A DNA stretch of 64,000 nucleotides from an uncultured Bacteroides sp. (GCF_963666545.1 NZ_OY762899.1:3910365-3974364), one strand, 5' to 3'; numbered from the stretch's first letter, positions 35,370 to 43,662 are shown. The notes: generated by a model from the sequence alone, not told the origin. Translations and numbers: made by a program.

Positions 35370-36530
35370 ATGACAATGCGAATTAACTATTTAAATCTAT
35401 TATTGTTTTTACTAGTGGGAGCTATTCCCGCTAAAATCTATGCCTCTGCAGATTCTATACGAATAAAAGGCGTAGCGTTGTACACTCCCTACACTAAAAT
35501 TTCAGTTCCGCCGGGAGAGTCAATTGATTACAGCATTGACGTTATTAACAAGACGGGATCAGTGAAGAATGCAGCAATCTCTATTAGGGGATTACCTAAG
35601 GGATGGGGGTATGAACTTAAATCGGGAGGATGGACTATTAAACAATTATCTGTTCTTCCGAATGACAAGAAAAATTTTTCTTTTAAGCTGGATGTTCCTT
35701 TGAAAGTAAACAAGGGGGCTTATCACTTTGTGGTTTCTGCCAACGGACTGTATCAATTGCCTCTGACGGTGATAGTTTCAGAACAAGGTACTTATCAAAC
35801 AGAGTTCACTACAGACCAATTGAATATGGAAGGTAGTGCTGAAGCTACGTTTACGTTCAATGCTACATTGAAGAATCGTACGGCTGAAAAACAACTGTAC
35901 GCATTGATGGCCAACACGCCACGAGGATGGAATGTTTCTTTTAAACCAAATAGCAAGCAAGCTACTTCGGTAGAGGTAGAACCTAACGCCACGGCCAACG
36001 TGACTATTGACATCAATCCACCTGCAAATATAAAGGTAGGAACATATAGAATTCCGGTGAGGGCTGCCAATGGCTCTACTTCTGCCGATTTGGGTCTTGA
36101 AGTTGTGATTAAAGGCTCGTATAAGATGGAACTAACTACTCCTAAGGGTTTGTTGAGTACTGATATTACAGCAGGAGATACTAAACGCATCGAATTAGAA
36201 GTAAAGAATACAGGTACGATAGATTTAGCAGATGTGCAACTGACAGCCAATCAGCCAATGGATTGGAGTGTTACTTTTGAACCACAAAAAATAGTTTCGG
36301 TCAAGGCCGGAGAGACTGCTCAGGTGGTAGCTACAATAAAAGCATCTAAAAAAGCACTTCCGGGAGATTATGTCACTAAGATTGAAGCGCGAACACCCGA
36401 AACTACTTCCGCGGCTGAATTTAGAATTGCCGTAAAGACGCCTTTGATTTGGGGATGGGTGGGCATCCTGATTATCATTGGTGCTTGTGGGGGTGTTTAT
36501 TACTTGTTCCGTAAATATGGAAGGAGGTAG
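35370..36530 (+). CDS. Exported membrane-anchored protein with NEW3 (Ig-like) domains
   Basis: The 386-residue protein has a signal peptide (about 1-27, ending IYASA). It has about three Ig-like NEW3 repeats, each with the pattern seen in ISVPPGESIDYSIDVINKTG, VEPNATANVTIDINPPANIK and VSVKAGETAQVVATIKASKK. A C-terminal membrane helix follows (WGWVGILIIIGACGGVYYLF, about 358-377) with a basic end. It is an extracytoplasmic module held in the inner membrane. The ABC ATPase starts 2 nt later and the permease overlaps that, so the three should form one complex. Its ligand or role in export is unknown. Confidence 0.87.
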   Translation: MTMRINYLNLLLFLLVGAIPAKIYASADSIRIKGVALYTPYTKISVPPGESIDYSIDVINKTGSVKNAAISIRGLPKGWGYELKSGGWTIKQLSVLPNDKKNFSFKLDVPLKVNKGAYHFVVSANGLYQLPLTVIVSEQGTYQTEFTTDQLNMEGSAEATFTFNATLKNRTAEKQLYALMANTPRGWNVSFKPNSKQATSVEVEPNATANVTIDINPPANIKVGTYRIPVRAANGSTSADLGLEVVIKGSYKMELTTPKGLLSTDITAGDTKRIELEVKNTGTIDLADVQLTANQPMDWSVTFEPQKIVSVKAGETAQVVATIKASKKALPGDYVTKIEARTPETTSAAEFRIAVKTPLIWGWVGILIIIGACGGVYYLFRKYGRR

Positions 36531-36532
36531 GC

Positions 36533-37510
36533 ATGTGTGCACCTGTTATAGAACTTATCGGCTTGACCAAGAAGTATGGTGCATTTACTGCGGTCAATAA
36601 ATTGAACTTGACTATCAGAAAAGGTGAAATATTCGGTTTATTAGGGCCAAATGGAGCCGGAAAATCAACGACCATTTTGATGATGTTGGGGCTTACGGAT
36701 CCAAGTGCGGGTATAGTGAAAGTTTGTGGCATCAATTCTACTACTGAACCCATTGAAGTGAAACGGAAAGTTGGTTATCTACCTGATGATGTTGGCTTTT
36801 ATGATGATCGGACCGGTATAGAAAACCTTATTTACACAGCGGCACTAAATGGCTTTAACCGGACGGAAGCATCTGCCAGAGCGGAACAATTGCTTATGCG
36901 TGTGGGGTTAGAAGTGGATAGGAAGAAAAAAACCGGAAAGTACTCTCGCGGCATGCGCCAGCGATTGGGACTTGCGGATGTTTTGATAAAACAGCCAGAA
37001 GTGATTATTCTGGATGAGCCCACTTCGGGAATAGATCCTGCCGGGGTACGTGAGTTTATGGATTTGATTATGCAATTGAGTAGAGAGGAAGGACTTACTG
37101 TACTTTTTTCTTCACATCATTTGCATCAAGTACAGCAGGTATGTGATAGGGTGGGAATCTTTGTTTCCGGGGAACTCTTGGCCGAGGGAGATATTCCTTC
37201 GCTATCACAAAAACTCTTCTCTGGTGAGCCATTTGTCGTTGAAGCAGGTATTGTTACTGATTCTTTTACTGTGGCAGAGAGGGCTTCTCGTAAAGAGGAA
37301 CTGGGAGAATGTTTAAAAAAGCTTGAGGGGGTATTGGCTGTGCAGTTGACGAATGATATTTTTCATATCGGCTGTTCACACGATATTTGTCCAGAGATAG
37401 CCAGAACTATTGTTGCATCAGGTGTCGGGCTTAATTATTTGCAAAAGAAAGAGCACGGACTTGATGATATTTATAATCGCTATTTTGAAGGAGGTAAGAC
37501 ACATGAATAA
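36533..37510 (+). CDS. ABC transporter ATP-binding protein
   Basis: The 325-residue ATPase has Walker A LLGPNGAGKSTT, Q-loop region VGYLPDD, signature YSRGMRQRLGLADVLI (an SRGMRQR form typical of exporters), Walker B VIILDEPTSGID and the switch SSHHLHQV. The C-terminal 90 residues form an accessory domain. It belongs with ABC-2 type exporters such as the NosF or drug/lantibiotic groups. A GGAAGGAGGTAGGC site lies before the ATG, inside the end of the NEW3 gene. It powers the overlapping permease gene. Confidence 0.93.
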   Translation: MCAPVIELIGLTKKYGAFTAVNKLNLTIRKGEIFGLLGPNGAGKSTTILMMLGLTDPSAGIVKVCGINSTTEPIEVKRKVGYLPDDVGFYDDRTGIENLIYTAALNGFNRTEASARAEQLLMRVGLEVDRKKKTGKYSRGMRQRLGLADVLIKQPEVIILDEPTSGIDPAGVREFMDLIMQLSREEGLTVLFSSHHLHQVQQVCDRVGIFVSGELLAEGDIPSLSQKLFSGEPFVVEAGIVTDSFTVAERASRKEELGECLKKLEGVLAVQLTNDIFHIGCSHDICPEIARTIVASGVGLNYLQKKEHGLDDIYNRYFEGGKTHE

Positions 37511-38459
37511 GAACACTCATCCTTTCTGGGTTATTGTGAATAAAGAGGTTACAGATTATGTGAAGAGTTGGCGGTTTATTATCTTGATTCTCATTATCGC
37601 TTTCACTTGCATGGGATCTCTTTACACTGCTTTGAGTAGCTTTAGCTCTGCTGTGAAACCTAATGATCCTGACGGTTCATTTTTCTTTTTGAAGTTATTT
37701 ACCATTTCAGATGGAACGCTTCCACCTTTCATTGTCTTCATCAGTTTTCTGGGGCCACTGTTAGGCATTGCGTTGGGTTTTGACGCTATTAACTCCGAGC
37801 AGAATAAAGGAACATTGAGTCGCATCATGTCACAGCCTATTCATCGTGACTATCTGATTAATGCCAAGTTTGTAGGAGCGTTGATCGTGATAAGTGTAAT
37901 GCTTTTTGCTTTGGGATTTTTGGTGATGGGCTTTGGACTGATTAAGATTGGAATACCACCTACAGCTGAGGAGTTTTTACGTATGATTGCTTTTATTGTT
38001 ATTGCTATCTTTTACGTGGCATTTTGGCTGAATCTTTCCATCTTCTTCTCGGTGCAATTTCGTCAGGCTGCTACGTCGGCTTTGGCATGCATTGCTATAT
38101 GGTTGTTCTTTAGCGTATTTTATACAATGATAATCAACCTCATTGGTAAGGCTATTGCGCCTCCCCAGACTGCAAGTATGGAGCAGATTATGAGTTATCA
38201 AAAGTTTATGCTCGGTTTGTTGAGGCTCGCACCAAGCGAACTTTTTAGTGAAGCGACCAGTACTTTATTGATGCCTTCGGTACGTAGCCTGGGGCCACTT
38301 ACTATGGAGCAGGTTCATGGTGCTATCCCAAGCCCCTTGCCTCTGGGACAGAGTTTGTTAATCGTTTGGCCGCAGCTTACGGGGCTGATTGCTGCTACAG
38401 TTATTTGTTTTGCATTGTCATACATAAGCTTTATGCGAAGAGAAATTCGACCGAGATAG
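37503..38459 (+). CDS. ABC-2 type permease (NosY-like)
   Basis: I start at MNKNTHPFWVIVNKEVTDYV (318 residues): it is preceded by GAAGGAGGTAAGACAC and begins like other NosY-type permeases; the longer frame just reads through the ATPase gene. Six hydrophobic segments are seen, with a large loop between the first two that includes FDAINSEQNKGTLSRIMSQPI, a typical coupling motif. The gene overlaps the ATPase by 8 nt. With the NEW3 protein it probably makes an exporter or an envelope-maintenance transporter; the cargo is unknown. Confidence 0.9.
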   Translation: MNKNTHPFWVIVNKEVTDYVKSWRFIILILIIAFTCMGSLYTALSSFSSAVKPNDPDGSFFFLKLFTISDGTLPPFIVFISFLGPLLGIALGFDAINSEQNKGTLSRIMSQPIHRDYLINAKFVGALIVISVMLFALGFLVMGFGLIKIGIPPTAEEFLRMIAFIVIAIFYVAFWLNLSIFFSVQFRQAATSALACIAIWLFFSVFYTMIINLIGKAIAPPQTASMEQIMSYQKFMLGLLRLAPSELFSEATSTLLMPSVRSLGPLTMEQVHGAIPSPLPLGQSLLIVWPQLTGLIAATVICFALSYISFMRREIRPR

Positions 38460-38469
38460 TCGATTATAA

Positions 38470-38500
38470 TTTGGAAGTACCGATTATTATTTTACTTTTG
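38470..38500 (+). promoter_or_regulatory. Promoter of the flavodoxin-ferredoxin gene
   Basis: TTTG (38470-38473), 19 nt, TACTTTTG (38493-38500); a consensus match 18 nt before the ATG. Confidence 0.7.
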
Positions 38501-38517
38501 CAAGCAAAACAATAATT

Positions 38518-39291
38518 ATGATATTCTATTTCTCTGGAACAGGTAACTCCAAATGGATAGCAGAACAAGTAGCCACGCATCAGCATGAAAAATTAATTTC
38601 TATTGCTGATGAATTTTCTTTTGGCAATAATTTATCTGAATATATTTTGGGGGAAACAGAGGCAGTGGGCTTTGTTTTCCCCATTTATTCATGGGCACCT
38701 CCTGCCATAGTGATGGAGTTTATTAAGAAAGTACGCTTTGCTAACGCCCAAGATCACTATTTCTTTTATATTTGTTCGTGTGGCGATGAAGTGGGGCTCA
38801 CGCAGGATATCATGAACAAGATTGTGCGCCGAAAGGAGTGGGAGTGGCAGGCTGGTTTTTCAGTGATCATGCCCAATAATTACGTTTGCCTGCCCGGTTT
38901 TGATACTGATCCTAAAGAAGTGGAAGAAAAGAAGCTGAAAGATGCGGTGGGGGAAGTAAAACGGATAAACGAAAGGATCTCCGAACGTGTTGCGCCTTTG
39001 TTTGAGTGCAAGAAAGGTAGTTGGGCTTTTCTGAAAAGTCGTATAATCTGGCCATTTTTTAATAAATATCAGGTTACAGCCAAACCCTTCTTTGCTACGG
39101 ATGATTGCATTTCATGCGGACTATGCGAGAAACATTGTCCCGTACATAACGTGAAAGTAGATATCAAGCCCACTTGGGGAGAACATTGTACTTCATGTCT
39201 GGCCTGTTACCATATTTGTCCGCGTCATGCTGTTCATTATGGTAAAGCTACGCTTAAAAAGCACCAATATTTCCATTCGGAGTTTAAGTAA
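38518..39291 (+). CDS. EFR1-type flavodoxin-ferredoxin fusion protein
   Basis: The 257-residue protein has an N-terminal flavodoxin-like domain with the FMN phosphate loop FSGTGNSKWIAEQV (about 5-18). The C-terminal ferredoxin domain has two 4Fe-4S clusters: CISCGLCEKHCPVHNVK and CTSCLACYHICPRHAVHYG. Such EFR1-type proteins move electrons between an unknown donor and acceptor in anaerobes. It is cytoplasmic and transcribed alone from its own promoter. Confidence 0.93.
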   Translation: MIFYFSGTGNSKWIAEQVATHQHEKLISIADEFSFGNNLSEYILGETEAVGFVFPIYSWAPPAIVMEFIKKVRFANAQDHYFFYICSCGDEVGLTQDIMNKIVRRKEWEWQAGFSVIMPNNYVCLPGFDTDPKEVEEKKLKDAVGEVKRINERISERVAPLFECKKGSWAFLKSRIIWPFFNKYQVTAKPFFATDDCISCGLCEKHCPVHNVKVDIKPTWGEHCTSCLACYHICPRHAVHYGKATLKKHQYFHSEFK

Positions 39292-39381
39292 GTTTATTTA
39301 AATATTAATCTAGGATCTCCATATTTGTAATAAATAAGCAATAATTCATGTAATAAATTTGATTATTGTTTATTTAATCTA

Positions 39382-39389
39382 TATTTTTG
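39382..39389 (+). promoter_or_regulatory. -7 promoter element of the BACON-like lipoprotein gene
   Basis: TATTTTTG, 48 nt before the start codon. Confidence 0.45.
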
Positions 39390-39437
39390 TAATCACCAAT
39401 AGTAATGTGGCATCTGTTTACGAAATAAATTTAGACT

Positions 39438-40379
39438 ATGGAACCAAAAAAACTATTCAAATTTTTATTTTTTCTCCTCTCTATCCTTAGCGGGATATCT
39501 TGTAGCAACGATGATTCGCTTATTAAACCTTCAACCAACTCAGTTTCCATGGAAGGAGAGGGTGGCGAAAGTGTTATCTCATTTGACAATGCTGACTGGA
39601 CGATTGCTAAAGTAATCAATAAAGAGGGTAACATGAGCATTTATGGAAATACTTATTCTAAGGATGGTGGACTGTTAAGCGAAAATACTTCTTTAACTTT
39701 GAGTAGTTTGGGGAGTCTGCAATGTGTCTGGCCGGATAAAGGCTTTACGATTGTTCGTGATACACCGACTTCATTGAAAATCATTCTTAATGAGAATATG
39801 ACCGATGATGATTTCAATTTTATCATCTTACTTCAGTTGGGGCAAGAGCAAAAGGAAATAACTGTGCAACAAAAGAAATCAGAAGGCTATACGTTTGATA
39901 AGATAGAGTATGTTTTGAATGAAGGTGATGGAGATTCAATCTACACTAATGAATCGAATCGCTCTTACACATTCAATTATTCTGAGCCTTCGGAACTAAA
40001 GATGGATCCTATGGTCGATATACTCCAAAAAAGTTATTTTGAAAGTACGGAAAGTGATGCTTTCTTGTGGACTGATAACGATTCAATCCTAGTAAAAACT
40101 CCTTCTAGTATCTACAATGGAACAATATATTATGCAAATGTGAAATCTGTTTATAACAACCTTGTTAGCAAAAAACCACTAACTTACAAGGTGACTGAAA
40201 CGATGACTATTCCCGCAGGTAAATTGAAACTAGAGACAGAAATAGAGTATCGCAGACTTAAGGTGTCGTATCTGTTGACTCTGATAAATAATCGGACGGG
40301 AGAGAAAAAGACTATTCATGGTAAGTGGATTGATATTCTGCCAATAGGCAGTTATAGCACGATATCAAGTGATGATTAA
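39438..40379 (+). CDS. Hypothetical lipoprotein, BACON-like first domain
   Basis: The 313-residue protein has a lipoprotein signal with Cys in SILSGISCSNDDS. The first domain (about 35-150) has the look of a BACON-type Ig fold: GGESVISFDNADWTIAKV and later FIILLQLGQEQKEITVQQKK, a strand that usually closes such domains. The second half (about 155-313) is beta-rich and unrecognised. It is probably on the outer membrane or facing outside. It is a single gene that shares a bidirectional terminator with the convergent TlpA gene. Confidence 0.75.
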   Translation: MEPKKLFKFLFFLLSILSGISCSNDDSLIKPSTNSVSMEGEGGESVISFDNADWTIAKVINKEGNMSIYGNTYSKDGGLLSENTSLTLSSLGSLQCVWPDKGFTIVRDTPTSLKIILNENMTDDDFNFIILLQLGQEQKEITVQQKKSEGYTFDKIEYVLNEGDGDSIYTNESNRSYTFNYSEPSELKMDPMVDILQKSYFESTESDAFLWTDNDSILVKTPSSIYNGTIYYANVKSVYNNLVSKKPLTYKVTETMTIPAGKLKLETEIEYRRLKVSYLLTLINNRTGEKKTIHGKWIDILPIGSYSTISSDD

Positions 40380-40386
40380 AAGAATA

Positions 40387-40413
40387 AGCCATTGATTCAT
40401 CGGATCAATGGCT
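40387..40413. terminator. Bidirectional terminator between lipoprotein and TlpA genes
   Basis: AGCCATTGAT, 7-nt loop, ATCAATGGCT. It is followed by T-rich sequence on both strands and placed between two convergent stop codons. Confidence 0.7.
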
Positions 40414-40437
40414 ACTCTTCTCTATTATGTTTTGGCA

Positions 40438-40950
40438 TTATTTTAGCGCAGCTTCAATTTTGCTCATTACGTTTTCAAATTCTTCTTCTGTGTAACCAAC
40501 GCTGATGTTTATTACTTTCCCGTCTTTCCCGATCAGATAACTTCTGGGGATGCTACTACTGGCAAAGGTATCAAAGATGATACGTCCTTTGTCCGGATAG
40601 AGTGGAAAAGTAAAGCCTTTCTTGATGTTATACTTTTGTAGTTCAGCGTCAGTGTGATCACGTCCTATGACAAGTAATTTAAAATCAGCATTATCTTTTA
40701 GCTTAGGCCACAACTTAGCCTGTACGGCAGCCAGTTCCAACTGACAAGGTGGACACCAAGTGGCGAAGAAATTCACCAGAACCACTTTCCCCTCTAAATC
40801 GGAGGACTTAAATATATCTCCATTGTCCGATACAATGTTAAAAGTGGGCATCGTATCACCAACTTTTATCTTTTCCGAATTCTCCTTTTGTGCCTTTGCA
40901 CTAAATGCAGCACATACGAGAACTAAACAAACTATAATCCCTTTTCTCAT
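40438..40950 (-). CDS. Exported TlpA/ResA-type thioredoxin
   Basis: A 170-residue protein with a signal peptide (MRKGIIVCLVLVCAAFSAKAQ) and one thioredoxin domain: GDTMPTFNIVSDNGD start, active site FFATWCPPCQLE (C66, C69) and the cis-proline region SSIPRSYLIGKDGKV. It should act in the periplasm as a thiol-disulfide oxidoreductase. It is divergent from the radical SAM gene, 264 nt apart. A role with the Cys-containing KYGYPC protein is possible by position only. Confidence 0.9.
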   Translation of the reverse strand: MRKGIIVCLVLVCAAFSAKAQKENSEKIKVGDTMPTFNIVSDNGDIFKSSDLEGKVVLVNFFATWCPPCQLELAAVQAKLWPKLKDNADFKLLVIGRDHTDAELQKYNIKKGFTFPLYPDKGRIIFDTFASSSIPRSYLIGKDGKVINISVGYTEEEFENVMSKIEAALK

Positions 40951-40978
40951 AACTACTCAATTTAAATGAATGATAAGG

Positions 40979-40986
40979 CAAAGATA
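40979..40986 (-). promoter_or_regulatory. -7 promoter element of the TlpA gene
   Basis: TATCTTTG on the minus strand, 28 nt before the start codon. Confidence 0.6.
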
Positions 40987-41214
40987 TAAAATATTAGTGA
41001 TCAAGCTTTCAAAAACAACTATTTAGTAAAACTAAGATTCTGATGAAAATAAAGTGTTGCGATTTTATCTTTATTTTTTCATCAAAAAAAGAACTTTTAT
41101 GACAACAAAAAAAGTAGATAGAACGTTTATATATTTTCAACCTTATTTTACACTATAATTTAACATTAAAAGATAATAATCATCACATTATCAATTATAT
41201 AAATAGAGAAAATT

Positions 41215-42666
41215 ATGGAAGACACAATGAGAAAATACCAACCTGTAACTGCTGTATGGGAGGTGACGATGGGGTGTAATATGAATTGTACACATTGCGG
41301 ATCGTCATGTAATAAACCTTATGCTGATGAATTAACTACTAGCGAAGCTCTTTCGTTAATAAAAGAAATGGCTCAATTAGGTGTGAAATGGGTTACATTA
41401 TCGGGTGGAGAACCCCTGACAAGAGAAGATTTACCACAACTAATAAAATGTTTGAGAGAGAATGGTCTGGGTGCCAATGTGATTACAAACGGATGGCTGT
41501 TGGCTGAAAAAGCCCATTTGCTGAAAGAAGCAGGAGTATGCGTTGTGGCTGTAAGCATCGATGGCACGAAGGAAATTCATGATACTATCCGCCGTCAAGG
41601 TTCTTTCGAACGAGATATGGAAGGAATACGTTTGTTGCGCCAACTGGGTATAGAAGTAGGAGCTATTACGACCATCACAAAGAAAAACCTGGCTAACCTG
41701 AAGGAATTGCGCGAAAAATTAATTGAAGCTGGTGTGGACTCTTGGCAGGTGCAAATCGGACTACCGATGGGAAACTTGCTGAAACATAAGGAGAATGTGA
41801 TGACTCCGGAACATGTGGATGAAATCATTGATTTTTGTTATGAAACAGCACTCGACGGTAGGATTCGGATGTATCCGGCCGATTGTATAGGATACTATAC
41901 GGTGAAAGAACAGGAAGTGAAGAGACGCTCGTACAAGGCGGAAAATGTGCTATGGGAAGGCTGTAATGCAGGTGTCAGAGGTTTTGGCGTGTTGCAAAAC
42001 GGTGACATTATAGGCTGCACGTCTGTAAGAGACAAAGAATTTATTGAGGGAAACATCCGTGAGCGTTCGCTAAATGATATATGGAATGATGAGAACGCTT
42101 TTCGGTGGCGTCGGGAGTTGAAAAAAGAGATGCTGAGTGGAGAGTGCCAGAAGTGTATTTATGGCAGTAAGTGTTTGGGCGGATGTGCCAACACCCGATT
42201 AACCATGGAAGGTTCGATATATGGAGAAAATAAGTACTGTTCGTACAACGTGTATCTGAAGAAGAAGATGGAAGAGGTGAGGAGAGAAAAGGATGTAAGG
42301 CGCATCCAGAAAAAGGCCCAAGAAGCTCTGCAGCACGATGAAGTGCAGGTGGTGGCTCTGCTGGCAAAGCATGGCGTAGCGCTCGATAAAAATAATTTGG
42401 AGCTATATAAATTGAAGGGATATGCCGATTTTATGTGCGGCAATTATGCGGATGCGGAAAGAAGTAACTCCGAAGCTCTGAAGCTGTGCGGAGAGGATGC
42501 GTATGCCTTGAAAGGATTGGCGTTGTCTATGTACAAGCAAGACAAATATCCGCTGGAAGATGTGATTCGCTTAATGGAGAAAGCGAACAGCTTGAATGGC
42601 GGCACAGATAATGATATTCTACACGACTTGAATCTTTTGCGACAGAAAAATCTGGTTTCCAGATGA
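41215..42666 (+). CDS. Radical SAM/SPASM enzyme with C-terminal TPR-like region, predicted peptide maturase
   Basis: The 483-residue enzyme has the SAM cluster motif C21-X3-C25-X2-C28 (MGCNMNCTHC), the SAM-binding GGEP (64-67) and VSIDG (113-117). The SPASM domain is complete: C250, then a G-X4-C ending at C268, then C311-X2-C314-X5-C320-X3-C324, and C342. It should therefore bind three 4Fe-4S clusters, as in sactipeptide, ranthipeptide and mycofactocin maturases. The tail (about 365-483) holds helical TPR-like pairs that could hold a substrate. No RRE-like domain was evident at the N-terminus. The repeat-bearing substrate candidate starts 35 nt downstream on the same strand. Confidence 0.88.
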   Translation: MEDTMRKYQPVTAVWEVTMGCNMNCTHCGSSCNKPYADELTTSEALSLIKEMAQLGVKWVTLSGGEPLTREDLPQLIKCLRENGLGANVITNGWLLAEKAHLLKEAGVCVVAVSIDGTKEIHDTIRRQGSFERDMEGIRLLRQLGIEVGAITTITKKNLANLKELREKLIEAGVDSWQVQIGLPMGNLLKHKENVMTPEHVDEIIDFCYETALDGRIRMYPADCIGYYTVKEQEVKRRSYKAENVLWEGCNAGVRGFGVLQNGDIIGCTSVRDKEFIEGNIRERSLNDIWNDENAFRWRRELKKEMLSGECQKCIYGSKCLGGCANTRLTMEGSIYGENKYCSYNVYLKKKMEEVRREKDVRRIQKKAQEALQHDEVQVVALLAKHGVALDKNNLELYKLKGYADFMCGNYADAERSNSEALKLCGEDAYALKGLALSMYKQDKYPLEDVIRLMEKANSLNGGTDNDILHDLNLLRQKNLVSR

Positions 42667-42701
42667 TATAAATCTTATGTTTAACATTAAATTAAAGTTC
42701 A

Positions 42702-43391
42702 ATGGAAGAATCAATTACTGCCTATCAAGGCAAAAGTTTCAATGTGACTCTGCAATCGTATTTAGGAAGTACGAATTATGGATGGTGTTTGATCTCATTG
42801 CCGAAAGGCATTATTCTGGCAGGACAGATAAATGAACCTGTGGATTGCTGCGGGAGAAGTTCGCTTGTGAATCAGATTTTTTTCTTTATTGCTACTGAGG
42901 CTTCTCAAAGCCAACTTGAACTGGACTTTGGATTGTGCTGTCTCACGCAAAATCCGTCGGCTGTGACTCCATTTAAGTATGAAGAGAAAGTTACAGTATT
43001 TGTAAACGTAGTTCCGGCTAATACAATTGAAGGAAGCAAATTTGTGAAATACAGCGACAATGCCGCCATTTATTCTCCAAGTACGGGCAATGATCTGATG
43101 GCAGCCTTGAAGTATGGCTATCCTTGTAATCTGGAAGCTAATGTTGGCTTGAAGTATGGTTACCCATGCAGTCAAGACGCCTCCACTCTCATGAAATATG
43201 GCTACCCTTGTGGCCAAGAAGCAGCAGGTACAGTGTTGAAATATGGCTATCCCTGTGGTCAGGAAGCAGCAGGTGTTGTGTTGAAGTATGGTTATCCTTG
43301 TGCACAAGATGCAGGAACATTGGTAAAATATGGCTATCCATGTGATCAGGCTAATATTGCAGCTTTCAAATATGGATACCCCGGATGTTAA
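42702..43391 (+). CDS. Candidate RiPP precursor: chagasin-like domain plus seven KYGYPC repeats
   Basis: The 229-residue protein has no signal peptide. Residues 1-107 look like a chagasin-type (I42) inhibitor domain: GKSFNVTLQSYLGSTNYGWCL near the start and the closing strand KYEEKVTVFVNVVPA. Residues 137-229 hold six exact KYGYPC copies (starting 137, 151, 165, 180, 195, 209) and a last KYGYPGC (223-229), with a period of 14 or 15. Spacers follow x-Q-[DE]-A-x-x-x-[LV]. Codons differ between copies (AAG/AAA, GGC/GGT, TAT/TAC, CCT/CCC/CCA), so the peptide is under selection, not freshly copied. With the SPASM enzyme upstream it is the likely modified substrate. Confidence 0.8.
   Translation: MEESITAYQGKSFNVTLQSYLGSTNYGWCLISLPKGIILAGQINEPVDCCGRSSLVNQIFFFIATEASQSQLELDFGLCCLTQNPSAVTPFKYEEKVTVFVNVVPANTIEGSKFVKYSDNAAIYSPSTGNDLMAALKYGYPCNLEANVGLKYGYPCSQDASTLMKYGYPCGQEAAGTVLKYGYPCGQEAAGVVLKYGYPCAQDAGTLVKYGYPCDQANIAAFKYGYPGC
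43110..43388 (+). repeat. Seven in-frame KYGYPC-coding repeats
   Basis: Units of 42 or 45 nt, each opening with AA(A/G)-TAT-GGN-TA(T/C)-CCN and, except the last, TG(T/C). The conserved part of each unit is 18 nt; spacers are freer. Confidence 0.9.
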
Positions 43392-43434
43392 ACGTACTTT
43401 GGTATGATTAATTGACGTCCGATAAATCATATAA

Positions 43435-43500
43435 GTTCAGCGTGGTTAACTAGTTACTTCACCACGCTGAACTAACTAGTTAACCGCGGTGAACTAGTTA
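43435..43500. repeat. Nested palindromic repeat
   Basis: GTTCAGCGTGGT (43435-43446) pairs with ACCACGCTGAAC (43461-43472). The overlapping GGTTAACTAGTTA (43444-43456) pairs with TAACTAGTTAACC (43473-43485), so two exclusive folds are possible. A further AACTAGTTAGTTC follows. It may end the KYGYPC transcript. Confidence 0.7.
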
Positions 43501-43506
43501 GTTCTA

Positions 43507-43662
43507 TCAATCCCTCTCACAAGGTTTGTAGGAGGTGTTATTAATATTGACAGATGGAGTGGCGATAGTACGCCTGCTTATCTGGTCGGACTTATTCTTT
43601 GCTACAGTCTGCTCATCCTTTTTGCAATAGAGGTTTTGAACTCTAAGTATGAGGAAGCATAG
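43507..43662 (+). pseudogene. C-terminal remnant of a membrane transporter gene
   Basis: A 51-codon frame without a start codon encodes a transporter-like last helix (TPAYLVGLILCYSLLILFAI) and tail. A stop and the palindrome lie directly upstream in the frame. It looks like the 3' end of an MFS-type gene removed by deletion. The family is a guess. Confidence 0.35.

Noticed and set aside
37410..37502. Longer N-terminus for the ABC permease
   Set aside because: It would read through the ATPase gene in another frame; the start at 37503 has a strong ribosome site and a family-like beginning.
42795..43430. 211-codon frame on the minus strand opposite the KYGYPC gene
   Set aside because: It is a mirror of the repeat-coding strand; codon choice and context support the plus-strand gene.
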